DNA of 64,000 nucleotides from CAYMRL01 sp964473205 (lineage in GTDB: Bacteria > Deinococcota > Deinococci > Deinococcales > Trueperaceae). Location: NCBI GenBank assembly GCA_964473205.1, contig CAYYOK010000002.1, positions 47,373 to 111,372 on the forward strand, given 5' to 3'. Numbering within the stretch: position 1 is the first letter of the stretch; each line of letters opens with the position of its first letter. This document shows positions 1-8,051 of this stretch, piece by piece. A program made the position numbers and the translations under genes. The notes under the pieces were generated by a model. It was not told where the DNA came from. It saw only the letters and a list, made by a program, of their open reading frames with translations, and did no database searches.

Positions 1-185
1 GGTAGCAGTACGGAGATGCCGTCCAAGCGCCCAAGTGCGCGGTTGGCCTTTTCGTAGAGGTCTTGTATCTCTCCGGCGAAGTCGATTGGTGGTGCCGGCG
101 GTAGCTCGTCTGGAATGAAGGCGCGATACTCTTCACCCACGGTCGCGCCGGGTAGGTAGATGCCAGAAGGCTTGCGTTCTCTCAC
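1..185 (-). CDS. Fic family protein, N-terminal fragment cut by the window edge
   Basis: Only the first 61 codons are present. Read from a GTG at 185, the peptide contains FIPDELPPAPPID and then ANRALGRLDG, the typical N-terminal Fic/DOC leader region that precedes the Fic catalytic domain; the HPFxxGNGR motif would lie beyond the edge. Fic proteins usually transfer AMP or a related group to a hydroxyl side chain of a target protein. AGGAG at 191-195 sits 5 nt before the GTG and supports this start. The upstream 200 bases are AT-rich compared with the rest. Family assignment is good; the target and whether it is a toxin cannot be told from this piece. Confidence 0.8.
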   Translation of the reverse strand, partial: MRERKPSGIYLPGATVGEEYRAFIPDELPPAPPIDFAGEIQDLYEKANRALGRLDGISVLL

Positions 186-379
186 GGCCGCTCCTAAGTA
201 AAGGAACTTTAGCTAGGATGAAGCTTAGCAAAGAATGCAGCCTAAAACTTTACTAACGCCCCTTGTGGGCGCAGAGACGGGATGCTGTCCGCCGGCCTGC
301 GACATGCCCGTCTCCCCATTCGAGCTGGGGGCGGGCCGAATCGCCACTACAACTGCCACTTCTGGATTGCCGCTGTCCG

Positions 380-1153
380 TCACTCTTCGCCATCGCGTCC
401 GGTGTAAGCGCGAGCGATACGCCGAACACTCTTGAGATGCGCCAGCTCATGCCAAACCAACCGCCGCAGAACCTTCCGAACGCTCCACGCCTCATCGGCT
501 TCGTACAGCCGCAAGCGGTCCTCGCCATCCTCGAGCAGTCCCTCGAGGAACCGAACCGTCTGAGCCCGACTGCGCCGCAGCTGCTCAGGCCATGGAAGAT
601 CGGACAGCTCGCCTACATCGGCGCTGTAGTAACCCACTGAGGGCAAGTAGTAGCCGACCTCCGTGCTGGCGATGTGGCCGAGCACCTGACGGATGGTGCG
701 CCAGCGCGCCCAGGCGAGGAAGTTGCGGTAGGGCGGGTCCCAGTCCAGCAGTGCGTCGGGCATCGGGGCGACGGTAGCGAGGAGGTCGCTGCGGCTGCAG
801 GAGAGCAGCCGCAGGCAGTGCTCGATCTCGGCTGGGGCGGCTGGATGGCGGTCGTGGTCGAACAGGACCTCGTTGCCGCTCACGGTCTCGACGATGGTGA
901 CGGGGCCGCTACCTGCACCAGCAGACGCGGCAGCGGGCGGGAAGCCGCCAGCGTCGGATCCCGCATCTAGCCCATGCCCGGCCAACCAGGCGTGATAGGC
1001 CAGCAGGCGTTCGGGCACACGGGCGATGACGGCGTCGCGCGTCGGCGCCCAGGTCGCGAAGCCGAGCCGGCGCAGGTCCCACGCCATCCAGCCCTCCTCG
1101 TTGCCGCCCAGGCGGTGCAGCCAGAGAAGGGTGGGTGGACGACCTGGATCCAA
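380..1153 (-). CDS. DinB-like (DinB/YfiT fold) protein
   Basis: 257 residues. The first 65 residues resemble a HicB-like short domain (GWMAWDLRRLGFATWAPTRD), followed by a Gly/Ala-rich linker and a four-helix DinB-like domain from about residue 100. The DinB metal site is visible as a His in LGHIASTE and the HxxxH pair in WHELAHLKS. Members of this superfamily bind a divalent metal; many are thiol-dependent transferases (bacillithiol or mycothiol S-transferases), but the substrate here is unknown. It begins with TTG four bases after the stop of the upstream VOC gene, so the two are probably co-transcribed. The TTG start lacks a clear ribosome site and is tentative. Confidence 0.7.
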   Translation of the reverse strand: MDPGRPPTLLWLHRLGGNEEGWMAWDLRRLGFATWAPTRDAVIARVPERLLAYHAWLAGHGLDAGSDAGGFPPAAASAGAGSGPVTIVETVSGNEVLFDHDRHPAAPAEIEHCLRLLSCSRSDLLATVAPMPDALLDWDPPYRNFLAWARWRTIRQVLGHIASTEVGYYLPSVGYYSADVGELSDLPWPEQLRRSRAQTVRFLEGLLEDGEDRLRLYEADEAWSVRKVLRRLVWHELAHLKSVRRIARAYTGRDGEE

Positions 1154-1156
1154 GGC

Positions 1157-1510
1157 TCAGGTGGCCTGCAGCACCACGATGGTGTTGCCGTCGGGGTCGA
1201 GGATGGTGGCCGACGTGTCGGTCTCGTCGCGCACTTGGCCGCCGGCCAGCCTGGCCGCCTCGATGGCGGCGGCCAGGTCAGGCGTGCGGTAGTTGAGCTG
1301 GTGGCGGTTGCGGGTCGCTTCTACTCCGGCGATGGAGTTGGGGCAGAGAAGCAGCGGGATGCCCCCGAGGTTGCCGCGCCAGAGCTTGGCGCCGAAGGCC
1401 TCGAAGGGCTGCAGGTCGGCGCCGAAGAAGCCGTCGTAGAAGGCGACCATCGCGGGGACGTCCTCGGCGCTGAGGTCGATCTGGGTGAGGTTGAGGATCG
1501 GACGTTCCAT
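1157..1510 (-). CDS. VOC (glyoxalase/bleomycin resistance) family protein
   Basis: 117 residues from an ATG at 1510 with GGAG close upstream (GAAGGAGCTC). The single-domain vicinal-oxygen-chelate fold is recognisable from the N-terminal LTQIDLSAEDVPAMVAFY segment, the middle HQLNYRTPDLAAAI segment and the C-terminal ILDPDGNTIVV motif, which normally carries the last metal ligand region. Proteins of this size act as dimers, but the family covers many reactions and none can be assigned. It is immediately upstream of the DinB-like gene on the same strand; both are common in small accessory stress operons. A longer reading frame extends upstream to 1603, but the ribosome site favours 1510. Confidence 0.78.
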   Translation of the reverse strand: MERPILNLTQIDLSAEDVPAMVAFYDGFFGADLQPFEAFGAKLWRGNLGGIPLLLCPNSIAGVEATRNRHQLNYRTPDLAAAIEAARLAGGQVRDETDTSATILDPDGNTIVVLQAT

Positions 1511-1661
1511 GAGCTCCTTCCTACCACCTCTCCGCGCGATCGTTCGCCCGCTACCGAAGAACGTCGCTCGTGTGGGCGCGTCGCGGCTGACATCGTCGCC
1601 CACGTGCGAACGGCTCGCTGTCGACTGGGTTCGAGCGCCAGCCGAAGAGATCTCGGCACGT

Positions 1662-2486
1662 TCAGGACCGATACTGCCCGTTGCCCGACGACTCGGGGCC
1701 GGTGCCCGGCATGGCGCGTCCGACAGCCAGCCCGACAGCCAAGGTGTCGAGCACCAGCAGGTGGGCGATGCGCGAGATGAGCGGTGAGTGCACCTCTTTG
1801 CGCTCCAAAGGCTCGACCAGAAGGGCGATGGAAGCGATCTGCGCGAGGGAGGAGCCGGCGCCGGTGATGGCGACTACTGTCGCTCCCTGACGTCTCGCCA
1901 GACGTGCGGCGATCAGCAGCTCCTGCGTCTCGCCGGAGTTGGAGATCATGAACACGACGTCGGTGGGCTGCAGGGTGCGCGCCGACATCTGCTGCATCTC
2001 GATGTCGGTGTACGCGATGCACGGCACCCCAAGGCGGAAGAACTTGTGGTGGGCGTCGGTGGCCACTCGGCCGGAGATGCCCAGCCCGTAGAACTCGACT
2101 CGCTTGGCCTGTCTCAGTGCCTCGATGGCGGCTTCGATGCGCTCGAGGTCGAGACCGTTGCGGATGGTCGTGAGCTTGGAGATGGTGGCGTCGAAGACCT
2201 TGGTGGCGATGTCGGCGGTCGTGTCCTCGGCGTCGACCTTCAAGTAGCTGTAGGGCTGCGCCATGGCGAGGCTCTGCACCAGCCGCAGCTTGAAGTCCTG
2301 GAAACCCTCGCAGCCCAAGGTGCGACAGAAGCGCATGACGGTGGGCTCGCTGACGTTGGCCCTCACCGCCAACTCGTGGATGCTCCAGCGCACCACCTCA
2401 GCGGGCTGGTCGACTATCACCCGCGCCACGCTGCGCTGGGCGTCGCTGAGGTTGGGTATGCGGTTCTCGATCTGCTGGACCAGCAA
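1662..2486 (-). CDS. RpiR/MurR family transcriptional regulator (HTH + SIS)
   Basis: About 274 residues. An N-terminal RpiR helix-turn-helix (SIHELAVRANVSEPTVMRFCRTLG) is followed by a SIS sugar-isomerase domain (FYGLGISGRVATDAHHKFFRLG and MISNSGETQELL), which in this family binds a phosphosugar effector. I place the start at a TTG at 2486 because AGGAG lies 7 nt upstream; the frame stays open to 2588. It diverges from the sugar ABC transporter operon beginning at 2771. Two identical 17-bp inverted repeats (2616-2632 and 2738-2754) flank the promoter between them, so this regulator very likely controls that operon and perhaps itself. The effector is unknown, presumably a phosphorylated product of the pathway. 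Confidence 0.88.
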   Translation of the reverse strand: MLVQQIENRIPNLSDAQRSVARVIVDQPAEVVRWSIHELAVRANVSEPTVMRFCRTLGCEGFQDFKLRLVQSLAMAQPYSYLKVDAEDTTADIATKVFDATISKLTTIRNGLDLERIEAAIEALRQAKRVEFYGLGISGRVATDAHHKFFRLGVPCIAYTDIEMQQMSARTLQPTDVVFMISNSGETQELLIAARLARRQGATVVAITGAGSSLAQIASIALLVEPLERKEVHSPLISRIAHLLVLDTLAVGLAVGRAMPGTGPESSGNGQYRS

Positions 2487-2615
2487 GCTGTCGCTCCTCG
2501 TTTCTGGCCTTCCCGGACGAACGAAGCGCGACCCGCGTCCGATGACGAGCCGCGAAGTCATCGTAGGTAGAGGAGTCGCGCTGGTCAAGCGCTCGGCGGG
2601 CGCTTGAGAACGGAC

Positions 2616-2632
2616 ATGTAGTCATACTACAT
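2616..2632. promoter_or_regulatory. Operator O1, inverted repeat for the RpiR-type regulator
   Basis: ATGTAGT-CAT-ACTACAT is a perfect 7-bp inverted repeat with a 3-nt spacer. The same arms occur again at 2738-2754. The spacing and sequence resemble HexR/RpiR-type operators (TGTAGT...ACTACA). It lies upstream of the predicted -35 box of the ABC operon. Binding by the adjacent regulator is inferred, not shown. Confidence 0.75.
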
Positions 2633-2652
2633 TAGATCGAAGCGCAGGGGGA

Positions 2653-2683
2653 TTGACAGAAACACCCATTGGCATTACATAAT
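2653..2683 (+). promoter_or_regulatory. Predicted sigma-70 promoter of the sugar ABC operon
   Basis: A perfect TTGACA at 2653-2658 is followed by CATAAT at 2678-2683 (19-nt spacing) or TACATA at 2676-2681 (17-nt spacing). It lies between the two operators, with O2 downstream of the start of transcription. This layout fits repression by a looping or roadblock mechanism. Confidence 0.6.
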
Positions 2684-2737
2684 CCGTGGCATAGCCATGC
2701 AGAGCCATCGCGTAGAGTCTCGAGCGACATCTGGTGG

Positions 2738-2754
2738 ATGTAGTCAAACTACAT
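2738..2754. promoter_or_regulatory. Operator O2, second copy of the inverted repeat
   Basis: ATGTAGT-CAA-ACTACAT has the same 7-bp arms as O1, with its centre 122 bp from the centre of O1, and ends 16 bp before the ATG of the first permease gene. A regulator bound here would overlap the 5' untranslated region of the operon. Confidence 0.75.
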
Positions 2755-2770
2755 ACATGCTGGTGCCCCG

Positions 2771-3685
2771 ATGCTGAGACGCGGCGGCCGAGTCAGACAT
2801 CGGCGTTGGCGACGTTACCCGCTGGCGGACCTGCTGTGGTTCGTCGTCCTGGTGGTGCCGGCGCTTACTCTGCTCGGCGTCTTCACCTTCTGGCCCATCG
2901 TCCAGTCCTTCTTCATCAGCTTCACCGACTGGAACCTGATCCGACCCACCTGGCGCTTCGTCGGCCTGGACAACTACCGGGCGTTGTTCGCCTCACCCAC
3001 CTTCTGGCAGGTGGCGGGCAACACCGCCGTCTTCACCTTCTTCACGGTGTTCATCCGCCTGGCGATCTCGCTGTTCCTCGCCCAGCTCTTGCTCGCCAAC
3101 TTCCCCTTGCGGGCCTTCTTCCGCACCCTCGTCTTCCTGCCGCACGTCACCACCACCGCGGTGGTGGCCATCGTCTGGCTCTTCGTCCTCGACCCCTACT
3201 TCGGACCCCTGAGACCGCTGTTCGAGCTCTTCAACGCCACGGCGCCGGTCTGGGTCGCAGATCCACGTTGGGCCATGCCGGCCGTCATCCTGGTGGCCAT
3301 CTGGAAGTCCATCGGCTTCTCGACGGTGGTCTACCTCGCCGGCTTGTCGGCCGTGGATCGCGAGCTGCAAGAGGCCGCACGCATCGACGGCGCGAACGAG
3401 TGGCAGGTCTTTCGCAACGTGACGTTCCCGCAGCTCAGCCCGGTCACTCTCTTCCTGGTGGTCACCGGCATCTTGCACGCCATGCAGTCCTTCGACATCC
3501 CTGCCCTCATGACCCAGGGCGGCCCCTTCAACACCACCAACATCTACGTCTACCACCTCTACGAGCTGGCTTTTCAGCGCTTCAGGGCCGGCTACGCCTC
3601 GGCACTTACCTCGGTCTTCTTCGTCGTGATGCTGCTCATCACCATCGCCAACATGCGGCTCTCGCGCCGTTGGGTCCACTACTGA
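2771..3685 (+). CDS. Carbohydrate ABC transporter permease, MalF/UgpA type
   Basis: 304 residues with six predicted membrane helices, beginning with an arginine-rich cytoplasmic leader. The cytoplasmic loop that docks the ATPase is visible as EAARIDGANEWQVFRNVTFP, the EAA motif of the CUT1 sugar importer class. It is the first gene of an operon running to 8869 and pairs with the second permease at 3698 and the binding protein at 4656. No ATPase gene is in the operon, so it probably uses a shared MsmK/MalK-like subunit encoded elsewhere, as is common for CUT1 systems. The transported compound is unknown. Transcription is likely controlled by the divergent RpiR regulator. Confidence 0.92.
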   Translation: MLRRGGRVRHRRWRRYPLADLLWFVVLVVPALTLLGVFTFWPIVQSFFISFTDWNLIRPTWRFVGLDNYRALFASPTFWQVAGNTAVFTFFTVFIRLAISLFLAQLLLANFPLRAFFRTLVFLPHVTTTAVVAIVWLFVLDPYFGPLRPLFELFNATAPVWVADPRWAMPAVILVAIWKSIGFSTVVYLAGLSAVDRELQEAARIDGANEWQVFRNVTFPQLSPVTLFLVVTGILHAMQSFDIPALMTQGGPFNTTNIYVYHLYELAFQRFRAGYASALTSVFFVVMLLITIANMRLSRRWVHY

Positions 3686-3697
3686 GAGGTGGCCGGC

Positions 3698-4591
3698 ATG
3701 AGCCATGAACACCGTCTAGATCAGGGCGCGCGACCGCGGCGGAGTCGACGGAACCGTCGTGGCGCTAGGCGCGGGGCGGTAGCGGTCGGCCGTTACTCGG
3801 TCCTCCTGTTGCTCACGCTGGTCATGGGCCTGCCCTTCTTCTGGATGCTCAGCTCGGCGTTCAAGGCGCCGTCGGAGATCTTCACCTACCCGCCCGTCTG
3901 GTGGCCGAGCGAGCTGCAGTGGGGCAACTTCGTCGCCGCCTGGCGAGCCGCGCCCTTCGGCACCTACGCGCTGAACTCGGTGCTGGTCGCCAGCCTGCAG
4001 GTGGTGGTCGAGGTGAGCTTCGGGACCATGGCCGCCTACGCCTTCTCGCGCCTGAGGGTGCCGGGACGGGAGATCATCTTCGCCTTGGTGCTCACCGCCC
4101 TGATGGTGCCGAGCGAGATCACCCTGATCCCCAACTACGTGACCCTGGCCAACCTCGGCCTCACCAACACCTACGCGGGACTCGTCCTGCCGTCGGCGGT
4201 GAGCGCCTTCGGCATCTTCCTGTTGCGCCAGCACATGCTGCGGCTCCCCAACGAGCTCTTCGAGGCGGCGGTGCTGGACGGCGCGGGACACGGGCAGATG
4301 CTGTGGCACATCGCCATCCCGCTGTCCAAACCCGTGATGGCGACCCTTGGCCTGCTGGCCTTCGTCAGCTCGTGGAACGCCTACCTGTGGCCGCTGATCA
4401 TCACCGATAGCGACGCCCGGCGCACGCTTCCGGTGGGCCTGAAGCTGCTGCGCGACGTGCAGCAGGGCGATCCATGGCACTTGCTGATGGCCGCGTCCGT
4501 GGTGGTCGTCATCCCCGTCATCCTGCTGTTCCTGTTCACCCAACGTTTCTTCGTCCGCGGCATCACGGCGGGCGCGGTGAAAGGGGGTTGA
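3698..4591 (+). CDS. Carbohydrate ABC transporter permease, MalG/UgpE type
   Basis: About 297 residues, six membrane helices, with the ATPase-docking motif EAAVLDGAGHGQMLWHIAIP. The first 30 residues are strongly basic. Start chosen at ATG 3698 because GAGAGG lies 8 nt upstream; a GTG at 3689 in the same frame is possible. It follows the first permease by 12 bases and is followed by the binding protein, the standard CUT1 order except that the binding protein comes last here. Together the two permeases form the translocation pore. Assignment to the sugar importer class is firm, substrate unknown. Confidence 0.92.
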   Translation: MSHEHRLDQGARPRRSRRNRRGARRGAVAVGRYSVLLLLTLVMGLPFFWMLSSAFKAPSEIFTYPPVWWPSELQWGNFVAAWRAAPFGTYALNSVLVASLQVVVEVSFGTMAAYAFSRLRVPGREIIFALVLTALMVPSEITLIPNYVTLANLGLTNTYAGLVLPSAVSAFGIFLLRQHMLRLPNELFEAAVLDGAGHGQMLWHIAIPLSKPVMATLGLLAFVSSWNAYLWPLIITDSDARRTLPVGLKLLRDVQQGDPWHLLMAASVVVVIPVILLFLFTQRFFVRGITAGAVKGG

Positions 4592-4655
4592 ACCGATCGA
4601 GGCCGCCGACCGCGCCCCATACACCCGCTGGAATCTAGCTCTTAGGAGGAAGTCG

Positions 4656-6005
4656 ATGTCACGACCACAGTACGCCCGGCCCGAACCACGACCGAACGCT
4701 ATCCGCAGGCTGCTCCTTGTCCTCGCTTTCGCCGCCACGGGCCTCGCTCTCGCGGCGGACCCGTCCGGCGGCGGCCTCATCCAGCCTAGCGGCGCTGGCG
4801 AGTTTCTGGCGCAGGCACCGGCCACCAGCATCACCTTCTGGCGTTCCTTCGCGGGCCCGTCGGCCGAGGCGCAGGAGGAGATGGTCGCGCGCTTCAACGC
4901 CAGCCAGTCCGCTGTCGCGGTGGAAGCGGTCTTCCAGGGCTTCTACCTGGAGTTGGCGCAGCAGCTGATGGCCGCGATCGCTGCCCGCAGGCTTCCCGAC
5001 CTGGTCACGCTCGACACCGGCCTGGCCGTGTCCTTCGCCCGCGACGGCCTCTTGCAGCCGCTCGACGCGCTGCTCGACGGGCCCGACGGCATAGGTCGTG
5101 AGTTCTTCACGCCCGGCATGCTCGAGGCGGGGCAGGTCGACGGGGTGCAGTACCTCATCCCCTTCGCCATCAGCACGCCGGTGCTGTACTACAACGAGGA
5201 GATGCTGGCTGACGCCGGCATCGCTGAGCCGCCGCAGACCTGGGGCGAGCTCTTCGAGCAGGCCCGCGCCATCCACGCCCACTACGGCGACGGTACCTTC
5301 GGCCTGAGCTACGAGATCCGCTTCTGGTGGCTACAGGCGCAGATCTGGGCTCTCGGCGGGCAGATCTCCGATTCCGACCACAACACCTTCATCGACAGCG
5401 AGATCTGGGTCGAGCACCTCACCGAGCTGCAGGACCTGGTGCTGCGTGAGCGCGCCGCCAACATCCCGCCCAGCGCTGCCGGCGGCATCACGGCGGACCT
5501 GGCCAGCGGCAGGGCGGCGATGATGGTGACCTCCTCGGCGCAGCTCGCCAACGTCCTCAACGCGGTCGGCGACAGCTTCACCTTGGGTGTGGCTCCGCTG
5601 CCCGGTGGGCCGGCTGGACGGATGGTCCCGCTGGGCGGCAGCGGGCTGGTCATCCCTGCCGGTCTGCCGCAGGCGCAAGTCGAAGCCGCCTGGGACTTCC
5701 TGAGCTTCCTGGTGTCGGCCGAGTCCAACGCCTACTTCTCTTCGCGCAGCGGCTACCTTCCCCTGACCACCGAAGCGGCGGCGGCCTTGGAGCCTTTCCT
5801 CCAGGACAACCCGCTGTGGCGCGTGCCGATCGGCCAACTCGATTACGCGAGGAAGAACTCCGAGCTGCACGACACCAGGGACGGCCAGCCGGTAGTGACC
5901 GAGGTCTTGCAGCAGATCCTGCTGCGCGGCGACGACCCGGCCATCGTGCTGCCGCTGGCCCAGGACAGACTGCAGCAGGCGCTGCGCGAGGAAGGCTTGC
6001 GTTGA
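4656..6005 (+). CDS. ABC transporter extracellular substrate-binding protein (sugar type 1)
   Basis: 449 residues with a signal peptide (LLLVLAFAATGLALA) and a mature part starting ITFWRSFAGPSAEAQEEMVARFN, the characteristic opening of family 1 sugar-binding proteins. Later segments such as YLIPFAISTPVLYYNEEML and the C-terminal lobe with AAWDFLSFLVS fit the same fold. A strong AGGAGG lies at 4645-4650, before the ATG at 4656. The protein delivers ligand to the permeases at 2771 and 3698. The closest functional classes by sequence feel are glycerol-3-phosphate or disaccharide binders (UgpB-like), but this is a guess. Confidence 0.92.
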   Translation: MSRPQYARPEPRPNAIRRLLLVLAFAATGLALAADPSGGGLIQPSGAGEFLAQAPATSITFWRSFAGPSAEAQEEMVARFNASQSAVAVEAVFQGFYLELAQQLMAAIAARRLPDLVTLDTGLAVSFARDGLLQPLDALLDGPDGIGREFFTPGMLEAGQVDGVQYLIPFAISTPVLYYNEEMLADAGIAEPPQTWGELFEQARAIHAHYGDGTFGLSYEIRFWWLQAQIWALGGQISDSDHNTFIDSEIWVEHLTELQDLVLRERAANIPPSAAGGITADLASGRAAMMVTSSAQLANVLNAVGDSFTLGVAPLPGGPAGRMVPLGGSGLVIPAGLPQAQVEAAWDFLSFLVSAESNAYFSSRSGYLPLTTEAAAALEPFLQDNPLWRVPIGQLDYARKNSELHDTRDGQPVVTEVLQQILLRGDDPAIVLPLAQDRLQQALREEGLR

Positions 6006-6030
6006 CCCAGAGGCTCGTGGGCGGTCCGGC

Positions 6031-7488
6031 TTGAGCCGGCGCCGCCCACCTCTGCTCGAGACCCGGCTGGATGCTGGGGCGGACACCAGTACGCCCCAGC
6101 GCCTGATCTTGCGGGTTCCCGAGGGAATGCGGCGACTGGAGCTGCGGCTGCGCCTGCATGGCGCGCACCGCCGGACCCGCGTGGACCTGACGCTGCTGGA
6201 CCCCGCTGGATTCCGCGGCTTCGGCATGACCCAGGCTGGCGTGCTGGAGATGACCACGGCCGCGGAAGCCGCCTCGCCTGGGGTGCTGCGAGGTGAGATC
6301 GTGGAGGGGGAGTGGACCCTGCTGCTGCTCTGGGTCAACCCGGAAGCCGGGTGCACGGCGGAGCTGCAGGTGGTGGTCGACGAGGAAGCGGCGTCCACGG
6401 CAGGCTCGTCCTCGTATGGTCCGCCGGAGCTCGTCGGGGACGACCCCGTCCTCGATCAGGGACCTGGCTGGCGCAAGGGCGACCTGCACGTGCACTCCAG
6501 CCACAGCACCGGCCGCCAAGCGGTCGCCGATCTGGTGGCGGCAGCGCGCGCCGCCGGCCTGGACTTCCTGTCCATCACCGACCACAACACCGTCGCCGCC
6601 TGGCCGGAGCTGGCGGTGGCACAGCGCGACAGCCGTGACCTGCTCCTGCTCAGGGGCCAGGAGCTGACCGCGCCCTGGGGTCATGCCAACGTCCACGGTG
6701 CGGACCGCTGGATCGATCCGGAGGCAGCGGCGGGCGGCATGAGCGAGCTCTGCCGGCAGGTGCACGACGCGGGCGGGCTGCTGGGCGTCAACCACCCCTT
6801 CTCCAACGAGGCGGGATGGCAACGGCACGACACCGACTGGTCCCAGGTCGACCTGATCGAGGTGCACCACGCCCTCGAGTACGCCCACAACGGCATGCAG
6901 CTCGCCTACTGGGACAGGCTGCTGGGCCAGGGCATGCGCGTCACCGGCGTGGCCGGCAGCGACAGCAAGGACGTGCACGATCCCAAGTACGGCTTCGGCC
7001 GGATCCTCACCTGGGTCTACGCCGACCAGCTCAGCACGGCCGGCATCCTGCACGGCCTGCTGCGCGGCCAGGTGGTGGTCTCGCGCGGACCGCGGCTGGA
7101 CCTCTGGGCCGAGAGCGAGAGTGTGCGGGTACCCATGGGCGGAACCGTCCGCCTGGGTGAGCCGTTGGTTCTGCGGGCCGAGGTGTCGGGGCTGGAGGGG
7201 TCAGCCGTGCTGTACATCCTCAAGGACGGCCTGTTCCTGGCCGCCTCCGTCCTTCACCAGGACGGCGCGGTGGCGATCGGCGACCTTCCGGAGAGGCCCT
7301 GCGCCTACCGGGTCGAGCTGTACCGCCTGGCCGACGTGCCGCTCAACGGCTACGACCGCCGGCAGCGTAGCTGGGAGGCCTTCCTGGCAGCCTCGAACCC
7401 ACTATGGGCAGGCGACCTCGGGGACGGCGGGGCCAAGGCCGCCGTAGCGGCCAGAAGAGAGCGATTGGAAACGAGGATGACGAAGTGA
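6031..7488 (+). CDS. CehA/McbA-type PHP-domain metallohydrolase
   Basis: 485 residues from a TTG start. The N-terminal 145 residues form a beta-rich domain. From about residue 150 comes a PHP metal-binding domain with GDLHVHSSHSTG, ITDHNT, GVNHPFS and GSDSKD motifs, the set seen in CehA/McbA phosphoesterases. These enzymes hydrolyse phosphodiesters or related esters at a multinuclear metal centre. Lying just behind a sugar-type importer, it may process the imported compound, for example a glycerophosphodiester. Its stop overlaps the GTG of the next gene (GTGA), so the two are translationally coupled. The exact substrate cannot be read from sequence. Confidence 0.82.
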   Translation: MSRRRPPLLETRLDAGADTSTPQRLILRVPEGMRRLELRLRLHGAHRRTRVDLTLLDPAGFRGFGMTQAGVLEMTTAAEAASPGVLRGEIVEGEWTLLLLWVNPEAGCTAELQVVVDEEAASTAGSSSYGPPELVGDDPVLDQGPGWRKGDLHVHSSHSTGRQAVADLVAAARAAGLDFLSITDHNTVAAWPELAVAQRDSRDLLLLRGQELTAPWGHANVHGADRWIDPEAAAGGMSELCRQVHDAGGLLGVNHPFSNEAGWQRHDTDWSQVDLIEVHHALEYAHNGMQLAYWDRLLGQGMRVTGVAGSDSKDVHDPKYGFGRILTWVYADQLSTAGILHGLLRGQVVVSRGPRLDLWAESESVRVPMGGTVRLGEPLVLRAEVSGLEGSAVLYILKDGLFLAASVLHQDGAVAIGDLPERPCAYRVELYRLADVPLNGYDRRQRSWEAFLAASNPLWAGDLGDGGAKAAVAARRERLETRMTK

Positions 7489-8051
7489 AGCGAATCTGTG
7501 TGTTCTGCGGCTCGCGGCCGACCGGCGGCCTGCGGTTCAGGCCGGTGGCGACCGAGCTGGGTCGGCTGATCGCGGCCTCCGGGATGGAGCTCGTCTACGG
7601 CGGCTCGAGCATCGGCCTCATGGGCCACATCGCCGACGCGACGCTGGAGGCGGGTGGCCGCGTCATCGGGGTGATCCCCGACTTCCTGGTGGCCAAGGAG
7701 ATAGCCCATCGCGGCCTGACCGAGTTGCACGTGGTGAGCTCGATGCACGAGCGCAAGGCCACGATGGCCAGCCTCTCTGACGGCTTCGTGGCGATGCCGG
7801 GCGGCTTCGGAACCATGGAGGAGTACTTCGAGGTGCTGACCTGGTCGCAGCTCTCACTGCACGACCGGCCGTGCGGCCTGCTCAACGTCGACGGCTTCTT
7901 CGATCCCCTCATCGACTTCTTCGACCGTGCCGTCGCCGAGGACCTGCTGCGCGTGGACCACCGGGCTCTGGTGCTGCAGCACGCCGAGCCCAGCGGCCTG
8001 CTGGCCCTGCTGGCCGAGTACCGTCGTCCGGTCGCGGAGCCTAGCAGGTGA
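7485..8051 (+). CDS. LOG family nucleotide 5'-monophosphate phosphoribohydrolase
   Basis: 188 residues from GTG 7485. It starts ICVFCGSRP and carries the LOG motif region MPGGFGTMEEYFEVLTW, matching the PGGxGTxxE signature that binds the phosphoribosyl part and carries the catalytic Glu. LOG proteins cleave the N-glycosidic bond of nucleoside 5'-monophosphates, giving a base and ribose 5-phosphate. The start overlaps the stop of the PHP gene by four bases and its own stop overlaps the next GTG, so three genes are tightly coupled. In this operon it could release ribose 5-phosphate from a nucleotide-like intermediate. Confidence 0.88.
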   Translation: MKRICVFCGSRPTGGLRFRPVATELGRLIAASGMELVYGGSSIGLMGHIADATLEAGGRVIGVIPDFLVAKEIAHRGLTELHVVSSMHERKATMASLSDGFVAMPGGFGTMEEYFEVLTWSQLSLHDRPCGLLNVDGFFDPLIDFFDRAVAEDLLRVDHRALVLQHAEPSGLLALLAEYRRPVAEPSR

